From contig CAILTC010000360.1 in the NCBI GenBank assembly GCA_903837025.1, forward strand, positions 1-5,093: DNA of 5,093 nt, given 5' to 3'. The stretch is from an uncultured Bacteroidota bacterium. Its GTDB lineage: Bacteria; Bacteroidota; Bacteroidia; Flavobacteriales; Flavobacteriaceae. The notes below the pieces were generated by a model. It saw nothing but the letters and a program-made list of their open reading frames with translations. It did not search any database and was not told where the DNA came from. The position numbers and the translations under genes were made by a program. Below are positions 1 to 5,093 of the stretch, in pieces (position 1 is the stretch's first letter; each line of letters begins with the position of its first letter).

Positions 1-98
1 TAGAACGCGCACCAGGTGTTTCCGTAGAACACATCATCGCTTCCACCGAAGCTAATTTAATTATCCAAGGCGAAATTCCGGAAATGGTGATTGATTAA
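1..98 (+). CDS. scoB: 3-oxoacid (succinyl-CoA:3-ketoacid) CoA transferase subunit B, C-terminal end only
   Basis: Only the last 31 codons are present, with codons starting at base 3 and the TAA stop at 96-98. The visible protein contains ERAPGVSVEHIIASTEANL and ends IPEMVID. The pattern 'APGVSVEEIIA(S/A)TEA.LI' is the usual C-terminus of the beta subunit of bacterial succinyl-CoA:acetoacetate CoA transferase (ScoB/AtoA type). That enzyme moves CoA from succinyl-CoA to acetoacetate in the cytoplasm. The catalytic glutamate of this subunit lies upstream, outside the window, so activity cannot be judged. A related CoA transferase with another substrate is possible, because this tail is shared across the family. 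The gene converges on the fumarase gene and is followed 20 bases later by a strong hairpin terminator. Its partner subunit A would be expected just upstream of the window, but this cannot be seen. Confidence 0.7.
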   Translation, partial: ERAPGVSVEHIIASTEANLIIQGEIPEMVID

Positions 99-117
99 AG
101 CAAAAACTATGAAATAG

Positions 118-154
118 AAAGACCGTTTACTCATTGAGAATAAACGGTCTTTTT
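118..154 (+). terminator. Rho-independent terminator between convergent genes, probably bidirectional
   Basis: A perfect 12-base-pair stem is formed by AAAGACCGTTTA (118-129) and TAAACGGTCTTT (141-152), followed by a T run on the plus strand (149-154). The 11-base loop can pair further, CTC (130-132) with GAG (136-138). It lies 20 bases after the plus-strand CoA transferase stop. Read on the minus strand, the same stem is followed by TTTCTATTTC, so it can also end fumarase transcription, whose stop is about 58 bases away. The rest of the 111-base gap between the two genes shows no other feature. Confidence 0.9.
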
Positions 155-209
155 CATTATATAATCTTTCTAACTTTGCAAAAAACTTTCCGCCTTTTAC
201 AATTAATTT

Positions 210-1811
210 TTATAAATTTTCGAAGAAATCATTCCCTTTATCATCTGTAATAATGAAAGCTGGGAAATCTTTAATTGTGATTTTACGAACCGCTTCCATG
301 CCTAATTCTTCAAAATCAACCACCTCAACAGAAAGTATATTTTCTTTGGCCAAAATAGCCGCTGGTCCACCAATTGAACCTAAATAAAATCCGCCGTAAG
401 TTTTACAAGCATTCATCACGTCTTTGGTTCTGTTTCCTTTGGCAAGCATCACCATACTTCCACCGTGTTTTTGAAATTCATCCACATAAACATCCATTCT
501 ACCGGCAGTTGTTGGTCCAAAACTTCCCGAAGCCATTCCGTCAGGTGTTTTTGCAGGGCCTGCATAATAAATTGGGTGATTTTTAAAGTATTCTGGCATG
601 GGTTGACCCGCATCTAATATTTCTTTGATTCTGGCGTGCGCACTATCACGAGCCACAATCAAAGTTCCGTTGAGTTTCAAACGGGTTTTAATTGGGTATT
701 GTGATAATTTTTTTAGAATATCCGCCATGGGTTGATTCAAATCAATTTCGACAGCAGGTTCCAAATGAGGTGCCGTTTCTGGCAAAAACCGTTTTGGATT
801 CACTTCCAATTGTTCAACGTATATTCCATCTTTGGTAATTTTACCCTTGATATTTCTATCGGCAGAACAAGAAACTCCCAATCCTACCGGACAAGAAGCA
901 GCGTGGCGTGGCAAACGAATTACTCGAACATCATGGGTAAAGTATTTACCTCCAAACTGCGCTCCAATCTGACTTTCTTGACAAATTAATTGCACTCTTT
1001 TTTCCCATTCTAAATCACGGAAAGCTTGACCAGCCATGTTTCCAGAAGTAGGTAAATTATCAAAATAGCCTGCCGATGCTTTTTTAACAGTAGCCAAATT
1101 CGATTCGGCAGAAGTTCCTCCAATCACCAAAGCCAAGTGATACGGCGGGCAAGCCGAAGTCCCTAAATCTCTGATTTTCGCCCGAACGAAAGCGTCCATT
1201 GATTTTTCATTCAACAAGGATTTCGTTTGTTGGTATAAATACGTTTTATTGGCAGAACCACCCCCTTTTGCCAAAAACAAAAACTCATAAGAAGCACCTT
1301 TTTTGGCATAAATATCAATTTGCGCCGGAAGATTAGAACCCGAGTTTTTCTCTTCGAACATGCTAATGGGTACAATTTGAGAATACCTAAGATTTCTTTC
1401 TTGATAGGTATTAAAAATCCCTCTCGAAAGCCATTCGGCATCATCAACGCCTGTATATACATTTTCACCTTTTTTGGCCATTACAATCGCCGTTCCGGTG
1501 TCTTGGCAAGAAGGTAATTCGCCTTCGATAGCTACCGCAGCGTTTTGCAATAGATTATAAGCCACAAAACGGTCGTTGTCTGTTGCTTCTGGATCGTCAA
1601 GAATGGCTTTTAGTTTTGCTAAATGTGCGGTTCGCAACATAAACGAAACGTCTTTCAATGCTTCTTGCGCTAATAATTCTAAACCTTTTGGATCAACGGT
1701 CAAGATTTCTCTTTCGCCTAGTTTTTCTGTTTTTACAAAATCAGAAGTGATTTTGCGGTATTGGGTGTCGTCTTTTAAAATTGGATAAGGATCCTGGTAT
1801 ATAAAGTCCAT
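210..1811 (-). CDS. fumA: Class I fumarate hydratase (iron-sulfur, single chain)
   Basis: Fumarase interconverts fumarate and L-malate in the TCA cycle, in the cytoplasm. The 533-residue protein aligns over its whole length, from memory, with E. coli FumA/FumB (548 residues). An N-terminal hydratase domain covers about residues 50-325 and a C-terminal domain about 330-531. The [4Fe-4S] cluster ligands should be C102 (in PSCQDTGTA), C221 (in GTSACPPYH) and C315 (in GVSCSADRN). Their spacing of 119 and 94 residues equals that of the structurally known Leishmania enzyme (133, 252, 346 as I recall). Other expected active-site residues are present: D104, H303 (RLPRHAASC), R388, T434 and R438 (GPTTAGRMD), and K458 (LAKGNR). 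The ATG is supported because YQDPYP near the N-terminus matches YQAPFP of FumA. No good Shine-Dalgarno is seen, as is usual in Bacteroidota. Enzymes of this class are oxygen-labile. Some relatives also act on tartrate or mesaconate, but fumarase is by far the best call. The gene is intact. Confidence 0.97.
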   Translation of the reverse strand: MDFIYQDPYPILKDDTQYRKITSDFVKTEKLGEREILTVDPKGLELLAQEALKDVSFMLRTAHLAKLKAILDDPEATDNDRFVAYNLLQNAAVAIEGELPSCQDTGTAIVMAKKGENVYTGVDDAEWLSRGIFNTYQERNLRYSQIVPISMFEEKNSGSNLPAQIDIYAKKGASYEFLFLAKGGGSANKTYLYQQTKSLLNEKSMDAFVRAKIRDLGTSACPPYHLALVIGGTSAESNLATVKKASAGYFDNLPTSGNMAGQAFRDLEWEKRVQLICQESQIGAQFGGKYFTHDVRVIRLPRHAASCPVGLGVSCSADRNIKGKITKDGIYVEQLEVNPKRFLPETAPHLEPAVEIDLNQPMADILKKLSQYPIKTRLKLNGTLIVARDSAHARIKEILDAGQPMPEYFKNHPIYYAGPAKTPDGMASGSFGPTTAGRMDVYVDEFQKHGGSMVMLAKGNRTKDVMNACKTYGGFYLGSIGGPAAILAKENILSVEVVDFEELGMEAVRKITIKDFPAFIITDDKGNDFFENL

Positions 1812-1834
1812 AAAATGAGTTTTTTTAAGAACGT

Positions 1835-1842
1835 CAAATATA
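1835..1842 (-). promoter_or_regulatory. Candidate Bacteroidota -7 box for fumarase
   Basis: On the minus strand the sequence reads TATATTTG, an exact match to the TAnnTTTG -7 consensus of Bacteroidota. It ends 23 bases before the fumarase ATG, which would give a short leader of roughly 15-20 bases. No TTG -33 element is found at the usual 17-23 base distance upstream, so the call rests on the -7 box and position alone. Confidence 0.45.
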
Positions 1843-1952
1843 AGAATTGTAGAAGTAATTCTTTGTGATTTATATCAACTTATGGTTTAGAATTGTTATA
1901 AATTAAAGATTGAATTGACAAAATTGGATTAAAATTTAACCAACATTTTTTT

Positions 1953-2005
1953 AACGGATTGAAATCCATTTGCCATTGCTACGCCAACGGATTGAAATCC
2001 GTTGG
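1953..2005. repeat. Two copies of a palindromic intergenic repeat (REP-like)
   Basis: The 15-base core AACGGATTGAAATCC occurs at 1953-1967 and again at 1986-2000, 33 bases apart with an 18-base spacer. The second copy lies in a perfect hairpin: CCAACGGAT (1984-1992), loop TGAA, ATCCGTTGG (1997-2005). The first copy is a degenerate version whose stem has one mismatch (C1955 against A1968). The pair lies in the 222-base gap between the fumarase start and the spmAB stop, 29 bases beyond that stop. Neither hairpin is followed by a proper T run in the transcript leaving spmAB. The first copy is followed by seven A residues there, so a standard terminator is not supported, though a stem at an mRNA 3' end could protect it. 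Paired imperfect palindromes between genes are typical of REP/BIME-type elements. Membership of such a family is inferred. Nothing else is seen in this gap except the fumarase promoter candidate. Confidence 0.7.
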
Positions 2006-2033
2006 AAACAAAAAATTTTAAATTTCGATTCGT

Positions 2034-3473
2034 TTAAAAAAACCAGCTCGCCACCAAAATCGCTGTAATCACACAAACAAAATCAACCAAAAGCATGGTG
2101 CTCAAAGTGTAGCGCGTATTTTTAATTTTGATCGATCCAAAATAAACAGCGATAACATAAAACGTGGTTTCGGCACTGCATTGGAAAATAGAACTTAATC
2201 TGCCCGTGAAAGAATCAACACCAAAAGTACGCATCGAATCAATCATAAATCCTCTTGAACCTCCAGAGCTAAAAGGTCTTAGCATCGCTACTGGCAAAGC
2301 ATCGGTTATCCCTTTACTTACACCCAAATGCGAAAAAATAAAAGAAAGCCAATTGCTGATAATTTCAAACAAACCGCTATTTCTAAATAATGAAATGGCG
2401 ACTAACATAGCTAAAACATAAGGAAAAATGGTAACACCTGTTTTCAAGCCATTGTTGGCGCCTATCACAAACGTATCAAAAACAGTGGTTTCTTTTTCGG
2501 TGAATTTTTTCTCGTGTAGAAAGGAAAATACCAATGTAAAACCAATAATTGTGACTAGCATCAAGCCTGAAAGATTTGCCGTAAAGAAATTTTTACCCAC
2601 TAAATCTAACTGATTCACATACATCAACAAGCCTACAATTGTAGCAATAACAGTCATTAAACCGACTACTAATGTGGCACTTTTGAAATTTACTTTTTGT
2701 CTAATTCCCACAATCAAAAAAGCAGCAATTGTACCAATAAATGAAGTGATAATACAAGGTAACATCACATCGGCAGGATTAGCGGCGTTTTCGGCAGCTC
2801 GGTATCCTATAATCGAAGTAGGAATTAATGTCAATCCCGCGGCGTGCAAACACAAAAACATGATTTGGGCATCGCTCGCCTTGTCTTTGTCGGGATTCAG
2901 CGTTTGCAAACTTTCCATGGCTTTTAATCCAAAAGGAGTTGCGGCAGAATCTAAGCCCAAGAAATTAGCAGCAAAATTCAAAGTCATATAGGAAATCGAT
3001 TCGTGATTTTTGGGAACGCTTGGAAACACTTTTACAAAAACTGGACTCAATAATTTAGCGAGTTTTTCGGCGGCTCCAGAAACAATAAGTAATTCCATCA
3101 ATCCACAAAAGAAGGCCAAATAAGCAATCAAGGGTATAATTAAATCCAATACCGTGTTTTTACACGTTGGCAAAAGCCCATCGGATTTTTGTACCCCACT
3201 ATAAATTTTGACTGTTTTACTCGAATAAACGTAGGTAGTATCTGGATTTGAAGTAATTTTATCAATCACCATCGTTTGTTTTGGTGCTTTTTCGATGCTG
3301 TCTTTTACAAAAGCTGGTAATTGGTTAATGTACTTTTCTGAAATTAAAATAGGGTCGTCTTTCTTGCCATTCAAAACAAAATCGATGGTATAACTGTTTC
3401 CAATAAATAAACTCACCACAATAAAAGCAATCGAAGAAATGAAAATCGCCAACCAGAATCTACTCAATACCAT
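2034..3473 (-). CDS. Fused SpmA-SpmB (spore maturation A/B-like) nucleoside-recognition membrane protein
   Basis: This 479-residue polytopic membrane protein joins two normally separate proteins. Residues about 105-260 resemble SpmA, with hallmark NFAANFLGLDSAATPFG at 166-182 followed by LKAMESLQ. Residues about 330-479 resemble SpmB, with ALPVAMLRPFSSGGSRG at 392-408, then GRLSSIFQCSAETTFYVIAV from 424. Both halves belong to the 'nucleoside recognition' (Gate) family. Around ten hydrophobic segments are visible, near 6-24, 108-131, 204-222, 236-256, 265-286, 300-319, 345-364, 366-384, 430-447 and 457-477. About 80 hydrophilic residues (25-105) separate the first segment from the SpmA core and probably form an extracytoplasmic domain that B. 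subtilis SpmA lacks. In Bacillus, SpmA and SpmB are needed for spore core dehydration. Here no sporulation is expected, and the role and substrate are unknown, with transport being a guess. Such fusions are, as I recall, common in Bacteroidota. The gene begins 59 bases after the exonuclease stop and may share its transcript. Confidence 0.9.
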   Translation of the reverse strand: MVLSRFWLAIFISSIAFIVVSLFIGNSYTIDFVLNGKKDDPILISEKYINQLPAFVKDSIEKAPKQTMVIDKITSNPDTTYVYSSKTVKIYSGVQKSDGLLPTCKNTVLDLIIPLIAYLAFFCGLMELLIVSGAAEKLAKLLSPVFVKVFPSVPKNHESISYMTLNFAANFLGLDSAATPFGLKAMESLQTLNPDKDKASDAQIMFLCLHAAGLTLIPTSIIGYRAAENAANPADVMLPCIITSFIGTIAAFLIVGIRQKVNFKSATLVVGLMTVIATIVGLLMYVNQLDLVGKNFFTANLSGLMLVTIIGFTLVFSFLHEKKFTEKETTVFDTFVIGANNGLKTGVTIFPYVLAMLVAISLFRNSGLFEIISNWLSFIFSHLGVSKGITDALPVAMLRPFSSGGSRGFMIDSMRTFGVDSFTGRLSSIFQCSAETTFYVIAVYFGSIKIKNTRYTLSTMLLVDFVCVITAILVASWFF

Positions 3474-3488
3474 AATTTATAATTTTTG

Positions 3489-3517
3489 TAAATGTAATAA
3501 ATCAATGTCAATTGCAA
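3489..3517 (-). promoter_or_regulatory. Candidate promoter of the spmAB gene
   Basis: On the minus strand a TTG (complement of 3515-3517) is followed after 18 bases by TACATTTA (complement of 3489-3496). This matches seven of eight bases of the TAnnTTTG -7 box at an accepted Bacteroidota spacing. It lies 15 bases before the ATG, leaving a very short leader. In DNA this AT-rich such a match can arise by chance, and read-through from the exonuclease gene is an equal alternative. Confidence 0.3.
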
Positions 3518-3532
3518 TATCAATGAAGATCC

Positions 3533-4246
3533 TTAAACGTGAATAATCTCCTCTTCAACCAACAAATCTTCTCGTCTTAAACGCAAGAAAATCTGTGCCA
3601 CGGCAATCGTGTCTTTTTCACAATAGGTTACAATACGGTCGATGTCTTTTTCTACATAAAAAACATGACCTACTTGACTTCCGTCAATATCGCCTTTAGG
3701 AGAAGGGATTCCGAGCACTTTGCACATTAATTTCAAGGAGGTGTAATGCTTGTAATCGCCAAATTTCCACAATTCTAAAGTATCTAAATGGGGGATTTCC
3801 CAAGGTTTTTTGCCAAATAAATTGAGTTTGTTGGGAATCGAAATTTGATTGATAATCATTCGACGCGCGATAAACGGAAAGTCGAATTCCTTGGCGTTAT
3901 GTCCGCATAAAACATGTTGCGGCTGATTGAAATGATTGTTTAAAAGATTGATAAAATCATGCAGAATTTTCTTTTCCTCACCAAAAAACGAAGTCACTCT
4001 AAAATTTCGAATATCCCCTTTGATCACAAAAAAACCGACAGAAATACAGACAATTTTACCAAATTCGGCCCAAATTCCGGCGCGATCATAAAAATCCTCT
4101 GGCGTAAAATCGTCCTTGCGCTGGTATTGGGTTTTATGTTCCCAAAGATCTTTCATTTCGTCGTCTAAAGTATTGAAGTCTTCTACTTCTGGAACGGTTT
4201 CAATATCGAGAAACAGAATATTATTGAGATTGATTTTTTCGATCAT
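3533..4246 (-). CDS. PolB-like DEDDy 3'-5' exonuclease (DnaQ/RNase H-like fold)
   Basis: The 237-residue protein carries the three exonuclease motifs of the DEDD superfamily. ExoI is LFLDIETVP with D14 and E16. ExoII is CGHNAKEFDFPFIARRM with N117 and D122. ExoIII is YCEKD (Y208 to D212), the YxxxD form that defines the DEDDy subclass. D155 (HLDTLELW) is a further conserved-looking acidic residue. Length and layout fit the 'predicted 3'-5' exonuclease related to PolB' family (the DNA_pol_B_exo2 group), which are stand-alone proteins without a polymerase domain. The expected reaction is two-metal-ion removal of nucleotides from 3' ends in the cytoplasm. Whether DNA or RNA is the natural substrate cannot be told from sequence. 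The start codon leaves only 13 residues before D14, normal for the family. The ATG directly follows a cluster of AAGTCTAA repeats. The methyltransferase upstream also acts on DNA, so a loose repair grouping is possible but unproven. Confidence 0.88.
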   Translation of the reverse strand: MIEKINLNNILFLDIETVPEVEDFNTLDDEMKDLWEHKTQYQRKDDFTPEDFYDRAGIWAEFGKIVCISVGFFVIKGDIRNFRVTSFFGEEKKILHDFINLLNNHFNQPQHVLCGHNAKEFDFPFIARRMIINQISIPNKLNLFGKKPWEIPHLDTLELWKFGDYKHYTSLKLMCKVLGIPSPKGDIDGSQVGHVFYVEKDIDRIVTYCEKDTIAVAQIFLRLRREDLLVEEEIIHV

Positions 4247-4248
4247 AA

Positions 4249-4297
4249 TTTAGACTTGATTTAGACTTCTTAGACTTATAGAAACTTTAGACTTGAT
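4249..4297 (-). repeat. Four TTAGACTT repeats abutting the exonuclease start codon
   Basis: On the plus strand TTAGACTT occurs at 4250-4257, 4261-4268, 4270-4277 and 4287-4294. The outer two are extended identically to TTTAGACTTGAT (4249-4260 and 4286-4297). In the exonuclease transcript each copy reads AAGTCTAA, and the last begins its final bases only two or three bases before the ATG. Spacings between starts are 11, 9 and 17 bases, so the first copies lie roughly one helical turn apart. A matching inverted piece, GTCTAAA (4342-4348), lies at the methyltransferase stop and could pair with TTTAGAC (4286-4292). The repeats could be a regulator binding array, a leader RNA element, or decayed tandem duplications. 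The sequence does not decide which. Confidence 0.7.
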
Positions 4298-4330
4298 TTT
4301 TTTAAAATCTAAGATAATGTAAATATCTTA
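4295..4330 (-). terminator. Weak hairpins downstream of the methyltransferase gene, possible terminator
   Basis: Two small AT-rich inverted repeats follow the methyltransferase stop. TAAGATA (4310-4316) pairs with TATCTTA (4324-4330) around a seven-base loop, and GATTTT (4295-4300) pairs with AAAATC (4304-4309) around TTT. Neither has a GC-rich stem, and on the minus strand the first is followed only by GATTTT. Strong termination is doubtful. They also overlap the promoter candidate of the exonuclease, so they might instead be an operator. Confidence 0.25.
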
Positions 4331-4333
4331 CAA
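4304..4333 (-). promoter_or_regulatory. Candidate promoter of the exonuclease gene
   Basis: On the minus strand TTG (complement of 4331-4333) is followed after 19 bases by TAGATTTT (complement of 4304-4311), matching seven of eight bases of TAnnTTTG. Transcription would start near 4297-4299, giving a leader of about 50 bases that consists almost wholly of the AAGTCTAA repeats. The match is imperfect and the DNA very AT-rich, so this is tentative. Confidence 0.3.
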
Positions 4334-4348
4334 TCCAAGAGGTCTAAA

Positions 4349-4819
4349 CTAAAATAAACTTTGTTGCGTGGTTGGATTTTCGTGTTCTAACAACCATTTT
4401 TTTCGCCATAATCCGCCAGCATAACCAGTTAGAGAACCATCTGTTCCGATGACTCTGTGGCAGGGAACGACAATCCAAAGCGGATTTTTTCCGTTGGCGG
4501 AAGCCACGGCTCGAATCGCTTTGACGTCGCCTAATTTTTTGGATAATTCCATGTAAGACATCGTTTTCCCGAAAGGAATTTCGAGTAATCCTTTCCAAAC
4601 TTTTTGTTGAAATTCGGTTCCGGATGGATTTAATTTGAAAGTGAATGCCGTTCTTTTTCCTTCGAAATAGTCGTTGAGTTGCGAAACTGCTTCTTGCAAA
4701 ACAATTGGAATTGTTGTAGAAATTTTGCCTTGGTCTGCTATGGAAATTATAGAAATACCGTTTTCATCGCCTGTTATTTTGGCAATTCCTAAGGGAGTTT
4801 TGATGTGAGTTGTTTCCAT
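4349..4819 (-). CDS. ogt: Methylated-DNA--protein-cysteine S-methyltransferase (O6-alkylguanine repair)
   Basis: This 156-residue suicide enzyme takes the methyl group from O6-methylguanine (and O4-methylthymine) in DNA onto its own cysteine. The acceptor is C120 in the signature IVVPCHRV. Other hallmarks fit human AGT by position relative to the cysteine. These are Y89 (SYMELS, equivalent to Tyr114), R103 (AIRAVASANG, the base-flipping arginine finger, Arg128), N112 (KNP, Asn137) and E147 of WLLEHE (Glu172). Residues 1-65 form the poorly conserved N-terminal domain, and 67-150 the DNA-binding and active-site domain. There is no Ada-type N-terminal zinc domain or AraC domain, so it is a stand-alone Ogt-type repair protein. 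The length is normal and the gene looks intact. It starts 32 bases after the stop of the upstream LysR-type gene, so co-transcription is possible. A TATATTTA sequence just upstream (complement of 4824-4831) is a weak -7 candidate. The separate name 'ogt' versus 'ada' is a convention here. Confidence 0.96.
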   Translation of the reverse strand: METTHIKTPLGIAKITGDENGISIISIADQGKISTTIPIVLQEAVSQLNDYFEGKRTAFTFKLNPSGTEFQQKVWKGLLEIPFGKTMSYMELSKKLGDVKAIRAVASANGKNPLWIVVPCHRVIGTDGSLTGYAGGLWRKKWLLEHENPTTQQSLF

Positions 4820-4851
4820 TAGATAAATATACTAAATAAATTGTACAGTAA

Positions 4852-5093
4852 CTATTGCTGTTTTTTACTTAAAAAATCAATCGCTTTTTGAGCAATTTCA
4901 GACTGATGTTCTCTAGGTGTAGCTAACAAAATGTCCGTAAAAAGATTAACCGATTTTATTTCAATATATCCTATTTCGGGATAATTGTGACTTTTTAAAA
5001 TATTCGTTGGAACAATCGATACTCCTAATCCGTTTTTGACTAATTGTATAATCGAAGAAATGTTATTCGACTCATGGACAACTTTTGGCTCAA
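4852..5093 (-). CDS. LysR-type transcriptional regulator, C-terminal end only
   Basis: Seventy-nine codons are visible, running off the right edge of the window, with the TAG stop at 4852-4854. The protein begins EPKVVHESNNISSIIQLVKN and continues GLGVSIVPTNI, then about 45 further residues ending DFLSKKQQ. The pattern 'hydrophobic-x-E...I..LV..GLG(V/I)(S/A)(I/L)(V/L)P' is typical of the effector-binding domain of LysR-type regulators, where the periplasmic-binding-protein-like fold closes its second lobe. The final part (LLATPREHQSEIAQKAIDFL) fits the last strand and helix of that domain. The N-terminal winged-helix DNA-binding domain lies outside the window, so the target and effector cannot be inferred. 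It points the same way as the methyltransferase rather than diverging from it, so its usual divergent target, if any, would be on its other side. Confidence 0.82.
   Translation of the reverse strand, partial: EPKVVHESNNISSIIQLVKNGLGVSIVPTNILKSHNYPEIGYIEIKSVNLFTDILLATPREHQSEIAQKAIDFLSKKQQ

Noticed and set aside
374..1788. Several short open frames on both strands overlapping the fumarase gene (for example 374-586, 732-989, 1211-1468, 1320-1517, 1576-1788)
   Set aside because: They lie entirely inside a well-conserved fumarase gene, show no recognisable family pattern, and their composition looks like out-of-frame translation.
1953..2005. Possible mini CRISPR array
   Set aside because: There are only two copies of a 15-base core with an 18-base spacer, one copy is degenerate, and there are no cas genes nearby. 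A REP-like palindrome explains it better.
1984..2005. Rho-independent terminator for spmAB
   Set aside because: The stem is strong, but the minus-strand transcript continues with GCGTAGC rather than a T run.
2164..2991. Plus-strand open frames at 2164-2421, 2428-2613 and 2674-2991
   Set aside because: These are antisense shadows of the spmAB gene, with no recognisable domains and no start-site signals.
3959..4168. Plus-strand open frame within the exonuclease gene
   Set aside because: It is antisense to a region encoding the conserved exonuclease chain and resembles no known protein.
4344..4598. 84-codon minus-strand open frame overlapping the methyltransferase
   Set aside because: It is in another frame of the same DNA that encodes the PCHRV motif. 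Its arginine- and serine-rich translation is typical of a shadow frame.
4824..4831. TATATTTA (minus strand) as an ogt promoter -7 box
   Set aside because: It ends four bases before the ATG, so the start of transcription would fall at or inside the coding region, and no suitable TTG element is seen upstream. It is too weak to list as a feature.

Overview
This AT-rich window (5093 bases) looks like chromosomal DNA of a Bacteroidota bacterium, most likely a flavobacterium. The evidence is the AT-rich codon use, the lack of clear Shine-Dalgarno sequences before starts, TAnnTTTG-like boxes upstream of genes, and the character of the proteins, especially a fused SpmA-SpmB membrane protein. The genus is inferred from recall of family members, not from a search.

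Layout from left to right. Bases 1-98 hold the C-terminal end of a plus-strand gene, probably subunit B of succinyl-CoA:3-ketoacid CoA transferase. It converges on a large minus-strand block, and a strong hairpin terminator at 118-154 lies between them. The minus-strand block, read from right to left in transcription order, contains five genes. They are the C-terminal end of a LysR-type regulator (4852-5093), an O6-methylguanine-DNA methyltransferase (4349-4819), a PolB-like DEDDy 3'-5' exonuclease (3533-4246), a fused SpmA-SpmB 'nucleoside recognition' membrane protein (2034-3473), and a single-chain iron-sulfur class I fumarase (210-1811). Gaps between them are 32, 102, 59 and 222 bases, so the block could be partly co-transcribed. 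Promoter-like boxes precede the exonuclease, spmAB and fumarase genes, so independent transcription is also possible.

Functionally the window is mostly housekeeping. Fumarase is a TCA-cycle enzyme, and the CoA transferase feeds ketone-body or acetoacetate carbon into acetyl-CoA using succinyl-CoA. The methyltransferase and the exonuclease are a small DNA-repair or nucleic-acid-processing pair. The SpmAB protein is a membrane protein whose role outside sporulation is unknown.

The less ordinary signals are in the intergenic DNA. One is a pair of copies of a palindromic element (core AACGGATTGAAATCC) between fumarase and spmAB. The other is a cluster of four TTAGACTT repeats lying directly against the start codon of the exonuclease gene. 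I see no CRISPR array, insertion sequence, tRNA, rRNA, prophage gene or recognisable defence system, and no clear evidence of an undescribed multi-gene system.
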